Below the pieces are notes generated by a model. The model was given only the letters and a program-made list of their open reading frames with translations, did not search any database and was not told the origin of the DNA. Below, piece after piece: positions 37,601 through 52,600 of a stretch of 64,000 bases of DNA. Source of the stretch: Phytoseiulus persimilis (Eukaryota; Arthropoda; Arachnida; Mesostigmata; Phytoseiidae); assembly GCA_037576195.1 (NCBI GenBank), contig CM075101.1:17298001-17362000 (forward strand), given 5' to 3'. Within the stretch, counting starts at the first letter, position 1. Each line of letters opens with the position of its first letter. The position numbers and the translations under genes were made by a program.

Positions 37601-40600
37601 CCTATGTCATCGTCGTCGCCGTTGTTTGAATCCCAAAGGCGTTTCTCTCTCGGCCCAACGAGGGCCTGTGGAGGCGAGAGTGCGAGTACATCTCAAAAAG
37701 ATTCGAGGGAACCTCCGTCGAGAAGGGAGAAAAAAATCAAAACTAGAATAAACTAGGGAAAGATCAGAGGCTTGTTTGCTGTCCCTTTCCAACAACCCTG
37801 ACCTCGGAACGAGTCTGATCCAAATGTACTCCGTGGGCTCCACCTGCGTCTGGAACAACTTGGCTTCAGGGCTGCTCATATTTGCATGATCGAGGACCCA
37901 CTTCATCGAACGTTCTCTCGTCCACTGCATAGTCCGGAGTTCAGAGTCATCGAGGGACCCGCGAGCTCTTTAGCATCGCGCGACTTCGATACCTGACTTC
38001 GATTCCGGAGTTGTCTCGACCCTATTTAGGGTTCGCAAGAGGTTCCCATCACGACGGCCTCAGTTTCGCGATGGAGTTGCGTCTGTGAATCGGACAGCAG
38101 GATCGATTATCGACGAATTTTCGCTCCGCCGTTGAGAAGCGCGTCTCGAGTATCCACAAGAGTCGGCGATGCGACCAGAAACATTCGCACGAGTTTTCCT
38201 TCGGTGTGGGGTGAGCATACGTGCCTCAGAAACTCTGCGCCGAACGACGAAACGCCTCCACGTTCGAGCGCGCGCACTTCGGCTCCTATAGATAGATATC
38301 ACATTTCAGGACAGTATATCGCCCCATCAATCAAACTCCCAAAATTTATCCCTCTTATCTCGTTTCAGCTTTCGTGCGGTTTTCGATGAAGAGACTTCAG
38401 ATCAACCTGCCGTACACGGTGGTTCTGTTCGTTTGTGGGGCGTTCGTTGGCCTGGCATCTCATGCCTATCCTGAGGTTTTTCAAATCTACACAAAACCAG
38501 CGTCAATCGACCCGAAAATCCTGCTTCATGTGTTCCTGCCGATCCTGATTTTCGAGAGTGCGTTCTCGATGGAAGCTCATGTGTTCATCAAATGCTTCTC
38601 CCAGTGCTTGATCATGGCCGTCCCGGGACTAAGTGAGTATTTTGCTAGCATCGTATTACAGCGAGGGACGACCGAAGAGAAACTCGAGTTTCGCGACGGA
38701 GAGATTTAGAGAAGCCGAAACCGCGAAGTTCTTCCGAAGCTATGGTCACTTGGACATTTCGCCAGAAAATCCAGAAAAGGATTGCCAGACAAGGAACTCG
38801 TTTGCCAGCATCGAATCGAATGCGTTGAGACAGGGTATTGGGAGCCTAAAAACGCTTTTCCTTCACTGCGCTTATGTGCCATTTGTATATTTACGGGTGC
38901 GTTACGTAGTCGTCGTGATGGTCACAAAAATCGATTCTCATGAGACCACGACAGGGAAGCCAGCCGGAAGATGACGGTCAACAATCGAGAAAACAGACCA
39001 GAATCCCATTCGAATTAACGGCATCCTCTTAGTGATAGTAGCCGTTGTCGACGAATGAGTTTCCAGAGAACATCGATATTTCCGGGTATCTCTTGGTCTG
39101 CGCGCCTGGTTTTCTGAATGAAAATGACTCCTGGAGTAATATTGTATCATGAGTCGCAGAACCGCCGGCGGTTGCCGAGCAATAGCGTTGCGTCGTGCTC
39201 CACCACAATAGGCTCAACCCCACAAATTGGATCTGGCAATTCCTTGTGATATAAAAAGAGCAGATTCACTCGATGCGGATCACAACCGGAGTATTCTACC
39301 GAGCTCCAGAGTCGTGCACCGGATGACTATAACGCATTGCCTCGTTTCCTGAAACATCGGCCGCACATCTCTCGCTGGAGTTCCCGTTTCCTATTGTTCA
39401 AATATTTTGAGAACGAGCGTTTTTTTCCGAAAGGATAATCTTTCCACTAGATTTTTCGCGCGTCTCATAGCCTTTACGTGCGCCTCGCGTTCCGGAAGAG
39501 ATCACCGACCATGTGACATCATGGTGTGGTAAGTTTTTAGCGGTCTTCTCCACGCCTCCAAATCGTTTTTTTTTAGTCGATGATTTATTAGCTCTCCTAT
39601 AATGCGGGAGGAGGGGAAAAGGTCATAACGGGAAGTGTCGCCTGTCTGTTCGCAAACAGGAAGTTGGCGGTCCTGGATCCTCGTGTCAACATGCCCTAGC
39701 CCGAACTGCGTCATAAGTCCACCTTCCATGACAACCTTAGAGCGGTCTTTCTGATCGAACGACCGACGGAGCCCAGACGCCGCCGACGGCGTTTCCAGGG
39801 ATTATTGATGATGTGTCGCGCCCTGCCGAACTTCTGTTCACGGTTGTAACCGCCCTCGCGTTGAACACTGGGCTTCGCGAAGCGCATTTGACGTAACGTA
39901 CTGTGGTAACGGGTTTCTGTGCTGTCCATCCGCTTCATTGCTCCCCGGTTGATTGGTTGGTTGGTCTGTCTTGTATTCGTGGCTGTGCGTTGCTCCCAGG
40001 GTTTCTTGCCGATCGCCCACCCGCCGCAAGTCAAGGTAGTGTGTTCAGTGTTGGATGTCTCCAGCATCATCGAATGCTGCATGAGGGCGGTGTCGAACCG
40101 TCTATCTGGTGGTGACTTCCATTGCTTCATAGTCATGGGCTGGAGTGAAGGGACTACCCGGCCAACGATTCATCCATCCATCGAGTCAACCACCAAGTTG
40201 GTTTGCGGATCGCGCGAGCAACAATGACTCGAGACGAGCAACGACATCATCAGGAGGCGAGCATGGAAATTCAGCGAAAGTGTTACTTACGGCGGACGCG
40301 TTGTTGAATTTCAATGAGCCGCTCTAATGGTTGAGTTCCGTTTTCCGCGGCACAACAGTTGCTAAATACTTCAATGCTCTTTCTGTGCTGGAGTCTCCAA
40401 TCCGGGAACGCTCATTTCCGGCGAAGTGGAGTAACTCCGCGGAGGACGGTCGAAAGATGTTAACAATATTCTCGTGTCGTTCCTGGTGGAGAATCATTGG
40501 AAGAATATTAACTCACTCTTTGAAGCGTCCAAAATCTACCGGCCATCAGTGCACCCGAGCCCTCACTTCCGGCGGTGAATACGGCGGGTCCCGCTGCAGG

Positions 40601-43600
40601 TGAAGATGTGACCTCTTGTCAGTCTACTCTCGGTTACCACTCCTTTGACAAACAGACGGGTGAAAGCCTCCCGCAATTACACATTCTTACTCGCGATACA
40701 GCCTCACTCAGACTACGAAGGCCTAAATGTCAGATAAATTTACAAACAATGGGCGTCATAAATCTCACCTTGAGTCTGCTCTTCATCCATTCTGATCTTG
40801 ATGATGCCATTGGAAGTGAAAGTCCTCACGGCTCTTCCCCAGGAGGGAACCACAGATCAGCTAGATCGCCGGAGAGACGATTGCTCCTCCGAGCTTGCTA
40901 AAGAAACAGTTGCGCGGCACAGCAATCGGCCCTCCTCACGTGACCCCTGCTGGACGTCACCTCTTTTCTGTGTTGTTGCGAAAATGGCGAAAGCGCTCCC
41001 AGCAGAAAGTAGATTCTTGTTTCGGCTAGTGCAACGGACGACATTTAAGCAAATTTACATTCGTTAGATTAGATTCGGACGGGTCGCCTTGAGCCAACGA
41101 AAATCATCGCCGTCATTGCGGCTTCTGTAGACTTTTCTGTGAAGTTCCCGAAGCATCGTTTCCGCTGCCGCTTGCGGTGTCGGTTAACACACAAAATACG
41201 AAGTCAACACCGACATTATTACGAATATGTGCAAATAGAACTTTCCGTTTCTCTTTCGTTCTGCGTTTATGCCATCGCAGCCACCGCAAGCTCGAGGAGC
41301 AGCATGCATTCGAATTCGCGACGCTCTTGACTCAAGGTGGTTGATGGATAACGTTCGAGCCAGATGAGACCAACGCTTCGGTAGCTCCCTTCAGGAGGTG
41401 GCGAATCCGAGTTCTTTTGTCATCAATTTTCGCCTGTTTCGGGCTGAAAAGATGCGAAAGAAAGTCGCAATCTCATTCGTCACAGCGGAAACCAACGAAT
41501 TATCATGGCCGACGTGGATCTCCTATCCATTTCGGACGCACGCCAACCAGTAAGTCCCCTGTGTCATTACGACTTTTTCTGTTTCCGTTCGGCCAGTCCC
41601 GGGGTGGGGACATTCGCAATGCCGCCGGATGGGCACAGGGTCGGGCGTCTGGAATTGATACGGCAACACAGCGTTCCGTGATTCGTATTTCCTCGATGTC
41701 CCGTTCTCTGCAACCACGCGATAAGGAAGATGCTCTGGAGAAGTCTGAGACGGCTTTGATCATCCTCGCTGTTTGAGGTCCTTCGTCCCTGCACTGACTT
41801 AATTTCAATATCAGGAGCGACATCCCGAAGAGAACATCCCGATTGCGGTGTTCGGAGACGATTCGGGAAGCGATTCGGCGAAGTGGGGGGATTTCGAAAC
41901 AGCTCCCGAAACCCCTACATTAAAGATTGATTGATTGGTCGCCCGCCGATATTGCGCACGCGTCGATGGATCGTTGGCTGCACATCGGTAGGGAAGCGAT
42001 GGCCGAACGGCATTTCTGTGCCAAAACGCAAGCCGGTAACTCATTTCGATTGCGGCCTTGACTTTGCCACAGTTGCGGCTGGTCTTGCCGCGACGTCCCC
42101 GCCACCACCGCCGTCGCCAGCGCTTTTGTTTCCATTTTTATTTACAGCTTACGACATGCCAGCTCTAGTAAAGCCGCGACGACGATAGCGATGATGCTGC
42201 GGCGGAATGACCACCGTCAAGTTTCAAGTTGAATTTAGCTCCATCGGAAACTGTCTCTGTTTCGCGTCTTGTTTCCGTCTGGTGCGGCATAAAAAAATAT
42301 CCTGTCTAGCCAAACGTGGTTGCAGCGTTCAAGACGCCGGCATGTTGCTCGTATTGGATCGGGGCTTGCCGAAACTCGATAAAACTTCAGCCTACTGCTC
42401 CTACGCTCGCTGTGTTTATGCTTCTCCTACTCCTTCCACTTGCGGTGGCGATGGTGGCAACAGTGGCGTCGGCGGCGATTATCATTATGATGATTACTAT
42501 AGGAGCAAAAGGGGATAAAACGAAGAAAAAAACAATAATAGCAATGAGGGTATAGGATTTTGAAACTGTGAACGAGTGGTCGTGTCCTGGCGGCCGCGGC
42601 GGCGATGCGCCTCAGCGATTATTAGGCAACTGCGAGCAGCGACAGCTCTGACGACAATAACAACGATAACAGCTAACGGTGCCTCGCGGGATGGTCCTAA
42701 CGAGGAAGGCGGGATTGTCAGGTCGGGCGCTTCAGCGCTGATTCCCATCCTAAATATTGCCTAATCTTCCTGATTGGCGTGGGGTCGGTCTGCTTGAAGC
42801 CCGGCGGAAGCGCGTGATTCCTCTTCCGACTACGGCACCCTGGCCGAGCGTCGGAATCAATTCATTCCTACTCCGCTTCAACGAGTCACCCAGGAACGGA
42901 GTCAATCAGCGAAGGTGATGATCGCGGTCATCTCTGGGATTCGAGACGTACGGGGCTCCGGGTCGGTCGTCGGCCTCCGGCACGAAATCTTGCTCGGGCC
43001 CGATATCGAGGAAGTAGTTCATCCCGAACGAGCCCCATAAACATTCTGAAAAACAACGAATCGCGACTTTGCCACTCCAGATCATCTCTGGGAGCCTTCA
43101 CGAGCTCGAGATGAATCGGTGAAGCTCGTTGGCCTCCCATCTGGCAGCGGGTTCGGAGGGTGATGCTTTTCTTCGTTGATGTCAGCATAAACTAACTGAG
43201 TGATTCTCCGTTCCAGTAATTTGTGCCAGTCTGACAGCGTTCATGTCGATGAACCTGTTCCACGCCTACAACGCTTGGTCCTGGCACTACGCGTTCCTGT
43301 TTGGCTCGATCCTATCGGCGACCGATCCAGTAGCCGTGGTGGCACTTTTGAGGGATGTTGGTAAGTTTGCTCCGACTGTAAGTGGAAACGGCTTTCAATG
43401 ATTGGCCGACGCAGGTATTGCAGGGAGCGTTCGCTAGACAGGCTGGAGCATCCCGGGTCCGCTGTTTCAGCTGTCCGTTAGAAGTGAAATATCCCGCGAA
43501 CGTCAACTGCTCGGAACCCCGCAATGTCCCGGCTCTACGGGGTCGAGCAAGCTCAGCAGCCGATACCTCTGAGCTGGAAGACATCGATCACGGTCGATGC

Positions 43601-46600
43601 TCATGTCTTCAGTTCACGTGCAACGGCTTCATCACGCTCCGCGCGTGAGCATCCCTTCCTAGTCAAGCGGAGACTTTCCCGTTGGGCCTGTGGCATGCGC
43701 TTCCCCAATGTCGCTCGGACACCAGTTGGGCCTATTCGCTCCGTTCTGGAGGGATTGAGCAGGCTTGAGCTGATCGATGACCACGATCGGTACCACTCGT
43801 GTTTAGGGCTGATAATCCTCCGTGATCGGCATCAGCTCTCGGACTCCTCGGAAAAAACGCGTGGTGCTTGATTGGAAAAAAGCTCTGCGGTCCATGAGTG
43901 GCGAATCTATCAACGCTTCCGAATGCGCTACGCGCGAAAATTGACTGCGGGAAATAACGTGTGTCGTTAGGACAAACGAGTATTCTCGGATGGAGACTCC
44001 ATTCTGTGTCGGCGCTTGCGGCAGGAGCGCGCAGATATTCAAGCAAACAAACGAACGAGCATCTCGTCAACAAGGGACACGAAAACAATCAAACCCGACA
44101 AACCAACGGGCGGAGGGTGGATGGATGGAAGGACCGACACACGGACAGATAGAGCAGCAGATGGGTCTGGTATTTACCATGATTGAAGCCGAAACAGACA
44201 TTGAAGCGTGACCAGTGCCGGAAACTCGGTGCGCGGCCAGTTTTCGGTGGATGAACTGGCCGAGTCGGTAACCAGATTTTGGTGTTCCGATTCGACCTCG
44301 CATCGGAAGCTTTCCTTGCCGTCGACGCAAGCGGCACCGCTCGGAGTTGTAACAGTGAAAGTACTCGGAGCAGCGGCCACCCTATTGGCAACAGCAATCC
44401 CTGAGCCAGTTTGGAAAAGTGGTCACGATGTATTTCTCAACTGAAGTTTGTGAAAGCTCGAAAGAAGTCGATGCCAAAGTTCACTGAAGTTCAACTAGGG
44501 TTTCACCGAGGCACCGAGGGGTTGCGGACGTTTCCGATGCACTCGATGGCGCGATTCGCTCGCCCAATGACGAGTCGCTGCATAACGGTTTCCTCAAGTC
44601 GCGAACCCGTTCCAGACATCGGATGCAATCTGTTCTAGATATAGCTCTGGGTAGCGTGGAGTCGAGCTTTCTGACGCGAGGTTCGGGAGGCTTGCTGCTC
44701 ATCGCCAGCGGAAGAATAGTTTCTTGCAGAAGACAGAACTTCTCGGAGATGACCGTTTATCGGAAGGTGTTGAAGCGAAATCCAGCGGCATCCAAAGGAG
44801 TCAAATAAAACCGCGACCAGATGTCATTAGATGGTGCGTGTGTCAAGCCCGAAAACCGAAACGACCCACCTCTATGACTATTTCAAGTCTAGAATTTTCT
44901 ACTCAATTGATGCCAAAACGCTCAGAATAGCCGCTCAACGGAGACTATGAGGAGAGCTCGGTTGCCAACTCCGCCAGAAATTCGGGGGAAGGTTTGAATT
45001 AGGAAAACTATGGGAAAAATCTGAGATTGAACAAAGGCACCGCATGTACAGCCCTTTTGAACGCCACCTCGCGCCATTATGTTCGCTGGGTGTACCAGCA
45101 TCTCCCAGAGTGCTTGCTCGCTGAGCGTAGGAAAGCTCCTTCAGACCAACTTGCGAGAGGCCTTCGACATTAACAAGGCTCGCCTTCTCTAGCTACCGGT
45201 GTATTACATGAGCCAGTCAGTGGAACGACGAGGACGGCGTTCTTTGACTCGCCGCTAAGTTGGTGGAAGTGTACGAATTCGTTCGTTCACTGACCGTCAG
45301 GAGGAGCAATAAAAAACTGTGGGGAGAGCAATTAACACTCCTGCGGCTCTGAAGTCTCCAAAAGACAATCGTCCCGCTCAGAAATTGTTCCTCGCACTGA
45401 CATTGACACGAGCTGAGATGTTCTTGCTCAACCCTACTCAGAGCCGTCAAGCTCCATAAAGAAGGACTTGCAGCAGCGTGAGAGCGGAGGAAACAACAAC
45501 AAAAAAACACCGAGGGCATCAGCCTTGCGTCCACGGCTGTCAGGTCGTGTTTCCGAGAGATCATTGCATGGAAAGCAAACGTCAGCGCATCCAAAAAATC
45601 TAAATCCATATCTGGGGGAGCACTCCGTGGTGCATCACCTTGGATTCTTCACCGCTTCGTCGAGCATGCTCGCCAGTTTCTAACGGAACCGGGTGTTCTG
45701 CCCGAACCGTTCGCCAACTACAGAAACCTCTGTATCTCATTAATTGCAACGGAAGTTGATCGAATTGATGCTTCCTCTGACTCGGAACATCTTCTCCAGC
45801 GCACAGAGGCCATGTGTAGGCCTCAGGTTGCTGTCCCACCATATTTATCAGTTTATCTCAAGAGGCGTCCTTGGCGCGGATGACAACGTTCATGTCAGGT
45901 GAAACTTGAATAAGATCCACCCGTTGGCAAGTGTCGATAATGGTATTGAATGCCTTAAGGCAGCCTTGTCGCTCAGGACTCGCATGAGCGCCTCCCACAA
46001 TCTAACGGAACTTATTTGATACGCCCAAAACGGAATGAACTCGTGCTGTGCGGCCTTCAAGTATGTTGTAGGAAACGAGATCAAGGAGATGACAAGCGTC
46101 TTCCTCTCATCTTCTGGCTGAGTGACACGGGAGTTCGAAGAGAGTCGAATAGAACTTGTTCGAAACGCGGAACGGGAAGAGGTAGTCCATGCACGGGCCT
46201 TCGCGTCATCGCGATTTCGTTGCTGACAGCTTGGACCTTCGGATGACAGGACGTCGCAAAATGTCACCGACAGTCGAGAGATCAATCCGATAAGAGTGAG
46301 AATCGTCGGCATCCAGAACATTTCTCAACCCGCCAGGTTCTTCTGAGGAACGCCGAAGCCTCACAACTCTTCTTCTGCCCATCGTCATGCATTTTTCTAG
46401 GAGGGGGGGGGGGGGGGGGGGGAGGGGAATTCAGATCTGGACCGCGATTCTGCTGCATTTCAGGAGTCATGATTTCTGTATTGGGCGCCGGAACGCAGCA
46501 ATCGCACGCGGTCGTTAACCCCGTGAGGTTCTGCCGACACTGCACACTCAACGTTGCGCTCGATGTCGAATCCTGCGGCATCGAAGAAAACCACTAGAGG

Positions 46601-49600
46601 AAATCCTCCAAATAGAAGTGCCCGGTGTCTGGGTTTCGCCGGATGTATTCGAGAGAACGGTGTCGCGAGGATTGCCTCCGCCTGATCGGGAGTGTCCATC
46701 ACGAAGAGCTGATAAAAAAAATGGAAGTTTGACGAGCTACTGTGAGTGGTAATTCTCGTCGGTGCAAAAGCCCCACAGCGAAAAGAAGAGATCTGTTCGG
46801 CCGCCCTTCGAGCGTCCAAGCATAGCGTCGTCTGGGTGGTTTTTGGAGCGACGATGTCAGCTTGTATGACACCGACGCCGCGCAGCGCTTTCGATAGCTT
46901 CTCGCTGAAGAATTCCGTCTTTCGCGGGCTCACAGCGTGCGTAGCGAATTTTCAGCGGTGATTTTCCGTCACTCGGTCAATGCGCGATGGAAGCTCGAAG
47001 TCCTGACGATTATTGTAAGTCGTGCGAGGTCAAAACGTAGAAGGGCTGAAGACCTCAGATCGATAGAATGATGGGTGGATGGACGGATGGATGCTGGGTC
47101 GGGCGGAGAGCTCGCTCGTGGAATGGTTGACCGACCGTCGGGATGCCTAACACCCGAGGAATCGAGCCAGGCATAAAATTTGTCCGCTTCTGACGGTTTC
47201 ACCTTTCATTGAACCACGCGACACAGATCGCCGAACTTCGCATCGATCTTTTATCCGCGCGTGTCGCTTACATGTCGATCCGGACCGACCTGGACTGACG
47301 GCAAAGTTGCCTCTTCTGTAGGCATTACCGAACAGCTAGGCTCTCTCGAAATCCGATTTGCGATCAAGATTTTCGACAAGAGTTTCGATCGAGTCAAGCC
47401 AGTAACTGCGGTTGTGCGAACAGGTTTGCAGAGAAAGAACTCCCTAGAGCGAGTCTTCGCTTGTAGTTTCCTGAAATAGCTTTCTTTTTCAGTGCTTTTT
47501 GCGTGGGCCCGCCTAAAATACTAGAGGTCATGGGACGACCTCAGGGTGTCCAGTCGGGATCAAGTCGCTCACGCTTTGAAAAGAGCTCAGTTTCGTTGTC
47601 AGAGGAAACCCAGTGCTCCTGGTGAAGGAAACCATGATCAGGCGGCTCGAACCCCGCGAGTTTCGCGACTCCCACCCTTCGCCGATTCGCGTATCGATAC
47701 CTACGGAAGCTTCTTGGCTATTTATGAGGAGCAGCGCATCAGTGCGTGGAAGCTATTGAGTCTTGAGGTCCTGCGCACGGATGATCAGTGATCAGAGCAG
47801 GGTTGAATAAAGACCGAGTACTGTTCGTATTCGAATATTCCCGGTCGGCAGTCACGTCACTGATCTGGATACAGCGACTCTGCCATTTTGTGTTTGAATA
47901 CGGTCTAAGACACTATCCGGGAGCTTTTCACGATGCGTTCTCAAATATTTCAAATTAGCGATGCGTGTCCATTTGATGCGGTGCCGAGCACAAATGACCG
48001 CTGTTTGCAAACAATGTAGTTTCACAGCCGACAGTTTCTTCACCGCTCCAGCGGTGAGCGCTCGATAATACGCGTCGAGATCGCAGAGCCGCGAATGCGG
48101 ATTCCCGAATCACAATGGGTCGATTGGATGATTAATAAGAGATTGATTGGGAGTTGGAGGATATGTGCGCTGGAGAAAAGACATCCGATTTTTCAATGGG
48201 TCTCCGTTTTTTCCAGGAACTTCAAAGGTCCTCACCACGATTATCGATGGTGAAGCTCTGCTCAACGACGGATCCGCAATTGTGATATACGAAGTGCTAC
48301 TGGCGATGCTCATACCTGGAAATGAGATGAACGGTACGTGATTCGACCATTTCGAAGTCTGGTCTTTAATTTCGATCGTTCGGCGACACGGCTCAAATCA
48401 CAGGTCCGAGCATCTGAATTCTTTGAGCCAGCTATCTTGCAACAATCACCTCGAGAAAAAACAATAACAAATAATACGCCACTTCCGCTTCTTCGGAGTT
48501 CGAGTGCTCCTAATGGATTTTTTCGTGCACGTTTCGCCCGACAAGAATGCGGAGCTCACTTGAGACATTGTGTCACAAGGCGAACATAATAGCCTTAAGC
48601 CATATAGTTCCATCCTTTCTTGCGGCGTACAGAGGCGTTTTCGTCAACATCTTGAACAGAAGGGCCGTCGCAGTCTTGGCGGAGCATCTCTTTTCTTCCT
48701 TCTCTTCTTTATGCGTTAGATTGAAGAAAGTGCGAGGGTGGTTATATAAGCTTTTGCAATTCGGCTCGAACCACCGCGAGGGTAGATCGGAATGATTCGG
48801 ATTCCTCTTCTGAATGACTGACAAACTGTTTGCTGCATGGCTGTTTCTCTCCCATTGTCATTCTGAAGTGATTATGACCTTTCCCTTCTGCTTCCCTGAA
48901 GCATGTCAAGCTTCACTTTTCGACAACTCCTCAACAACCCCATGAACATAAACGGTCACCAAAGCCTCTCTAAATTCAATATATTCGCGTTCCCCCGTTT
49001 TCCGATACGAGCGCGCCAAATCGGTGAACCGAAGAGGGGGAATCCCTCCCGACTCCGCTGCTCTACTTGATCGACTGTTCCGCGGTCGAGCTACTGCTCT
49101 CCCTGTGTGTCCTCTGTATGTCTTTGATGAACGATCGCCCTTGAGTGTAGTATGTAAACTCGGAACACCCAACAACCTCCGATCGGTCGGCAAGTCAGGA
49201 CCAAACCTCAGAATGCCAGCGAACATTCACGCCACGCGGTTGAAGGACCTCTTAAATACGGAGCAAGTAGCAGTGACCTAATGAGCCGGGCGCCCCCTCT
49301 TCGGACTTCGAAGTGAATGCGCGGCAGGTTTCCGATCCGAAGAGAGACGGGAGGGGCGGGGGGACGGTGTTTAGTGGGTTTGCAAGTCCCACACCAGCTG
49401 CATGGTCACAGCAGTGCAAGGGGCATCCGACAATCACCCTACCCCCGCCCCGCTCCTCTCAGAAAAAACAAGAGTGAAATGGCTCAAAGTCTTCGAGGCT
49501 CGCATTTCTCGGACAAGAGCATCGAACGTCGTTGAGGAGAACCATGTTACTCTCTAGCTTTAATTCATCCATGCTCCGCGGATGTTCGTGTCTACCGGAG

Positions 49601-52600
49601 CCCGCGCGGCTCTTTGCGATGGCGGAACCGATTTCGGCCAGCAGGCGTATTAGTGTTCAAACAAAACGAAGACGATGGGGTGATGAAGGAAAAGATGGAG
49701 GGTCGTCTGTCGACGCTCGCTGCAGCCGCGGGCTCGGCAACTCTGAATAGATGGAACGGTAGGAAGAAATATTTGAGAAACAATGGACAAAATGTACTTT
49801 CTACTCGTCAGAAGTAGCTTCTCCATTCGTTGGACATATCCATTCAGTTAGGAAGACGCGAAAAAATGAGACCCGGGACAAAGTGCCTATTTCAACCCCC
49901 CCCCCCCTCCCCCCCATGAGGAAGATCCGTCAAGGCTCAAAGAAAACGGCTCACCAAACGGGCCACGATCCGAGCTTCACTGTATGTGCGGTGTCATTCA
50001 AGTATTTTGCACTGAACCATTCGAGCAGGCCGCACCTCAATTTCCGGTCGTGTGCGACACCGGTCGCGATCTTCGAGATACGGATAATGTGTGCACCGCC
50101 CGGCTTTCGTTTGAGAGAGAGAGAGAGTGACGAAGCCCGAGAAAGTTGAACGTCGCAGGAAATCGACCTATTGGAAGAACAAAGGGAATTTCTATGGACG
50201 AATCGAGAAGCTCGAGCTTGTCTTGAAAGATTGCGGGAAGCCGTCTCCCCCGAAAACAGGAGTACCCTCCGCCAATGAATCAACAGCAGCGTGCAGAGGT
50301 CATGTGATTGTTGTTAGTTCAGACCTTGTTCAGTGCATCCGTGTGTTTGTTTTTATTATTATGATTCGCCTCCTTTTCAATTTTTGCAGCGTTACACAAT
50401 CGAATTTCAAACCCATTCCAAACTTGAAATATCCTTCTGTGGACAACAAATGAGTTGACATTTTGATTCATGGTTATTCGCTGCGATTCCTCGGAACGCG
50501 TGACGATGTTGCTCCCGCTGATGATGCATCAATGGGGTCAACCAAAGGAGGAAGGCTAGATCTTTCTCGCGAATGTGGATCGTTGCCCACCCTCCGACTC
50601 GATGTTTTTTCGGCGAAAGGGGAAAGCTTGTGCATAATACATGCATATCTTTCTATCACATAAATATTTATCTCCGAATCGTAAAAAGGAGGGAAAGTGA
50701 TGGGATCAGCTAAATGGTGAATAAAACATCTGAGCTAACCGTCCGACCGACCGATTTCCAGCGGGAGGCGTCGTCTACATGTTCTGCAAAATTTCCATCG
50801 GGGGACCCGTTCTTGGCTACGTTATGGGCAAAGTGACCATCTTCCTATTGAATAAGGTACGTTGGTTGTTTCTTCATTACCCTGGATGAGCCAGGGGGAG
50901 ATTTAGATGTCCCTTCGGTGTCGTCAGACGGATCCTGTTTTCCTCGATTTTTGAGCTAGACCGCTTCGAGCGCCCAAATGAAAACCGAAAGCCGAGGGAA
51001 CCGTGGTAAGTTCGAATCGACAGCATGTCACGTTGAAGCTCCCGCTGCAGTTCATCTGTAGCAGTTCGCGACTTTCGTTCTCCGTGTGGGATGCACGCAT
51101 ACCCTGAAATGAGTAAACGGGAGTTCTCTCCAGGAGTTGACTCATTCTGATGTGCGTATCACGTAGCGTACAGAGTCTGGACTCAGTAACGTCATAAGGC
51201 CCGAGCGAATGTTTGACAGCATACGGTATGAGAAGCGCTCGATTTGAATATCGGATTGCCCCCTCCGGAATTGACGAGAGTGTCTGATCGGACAGCTGAA
51301 TCGTTCTGCTGTCTCGTATTCAGCAAACCGGAACGAAATAGCTGGCAGAAAACTGAAACCGGAGAAGGATTCGTCACGAAAAACAATGGGCTCCTTCATA
51401 TTAGGAGGATTTTCCCATTTAAATAGGAACTTTCGATTCGCGTGGATGAGTGCCAATTGATATCGGAATTGAACGGAGCATTGTATCGTGAGCGATGCTC
51501 TTCTGTGACACGGGCTCCAACAATCAGTCAGTCAGATCTGCCTAATGACTTTGAGAGACCTGATGTTCGTCGAGATAGAGTCGAGAGTGTTTTCCGAATT
51601 TCCCCCCCATCCTCCGAGAACCTCGAGTATTCATAGTTCTCTGTTCTCTTTGCCAGGTTTTCAACGATTCCGTGATCGAGATCACGATAACAATTTCGTC
51701 CGCATATATCACATACTATTTGGCCGAAATCACTTTCCACGTATCCGGGGTACTGGCAGTTGTCGCTCTCGGCACAGTTCTCAGTGCGAATAAAGTCGCC
51801 ATCAGTCCTGAAGTTGAGGAATTCGTTCATAGGTGAGTGACGCGACGAGCAGCACAGATTTGTTCCAACTACACTCAGAAAATTCAACAAGTATCTGGTC
51901 GCTGGGTCCAGAAATTCGAGCGACTGGTGAAAAAAAGCCTCACAAGCGGAGCCAAGGTTATTTTACACTTGGCCAATCTGTCTGAAATCACGTTCGAGTC
52001 AATTTCGAGAGATATTTTTCCAGCTTCTGGGAGATGATGTCGTATCTGGCCAACACCCTCATCTTCATCATTGTGGGAGTTCTCATCACAGAACAGGCAC
52101 TCCGCTATATTGAACAAAACGATTTGTTCCTCATCCTCGTCACGTATATTGCTGTCACAGTGTTCCGGTGAGTTGATGGAAGCGACTGTCGCGCTAAGCC
52201 GACATCAGCGCGTGGAACGACGCGTTTCCATTCTCAGCATTTGCGTAGCTTTTCCGGTACTTTACGCACTCATCGATTCACTAAGAAGGATCCGTCCGTC
52301 TAAGTTTTCGTGAACCTAGCACGGAGCCATTTCAGAAGTAACTGAATTTCCAAGCTCAATGAGACATCATAAAGAGTTCGTAACCGAAAGCACACAATCC
52401 GCATCCCCTCCCGTTGGTTCATCTTTTGTAATCGGGCCGCAGGGAAGCGATGAATGAGACTATTGCCGAGCCATCGCTCGCCTGAATAGGAAGTCGGCAG
52501 ATGATAGAAAGGAATGAATAACGAGTTATTCCCAACAGGTTGTCAATGATCGGTATCTTGTCTCCGTTTCTGTGCCGCCTCGGTTATGGACTTCAGTGGC

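Noticed and set aside
39711-40227. Overlapping frames of 141 (-) and 102 (+) residues in SLC9C intron 2
   Set aside because: Composition follows the local simple-sequence repeats, there are no splice sites in phase and no known motif.
42418-42555. Hydrophobic leucine/alanine/valine-rich + strand peptide that could look like a membrane helix
   Set aside because: Sits in a low-complexity GC-rich patch within SLC9C intron 2 with no splice signals tying it to a gene.
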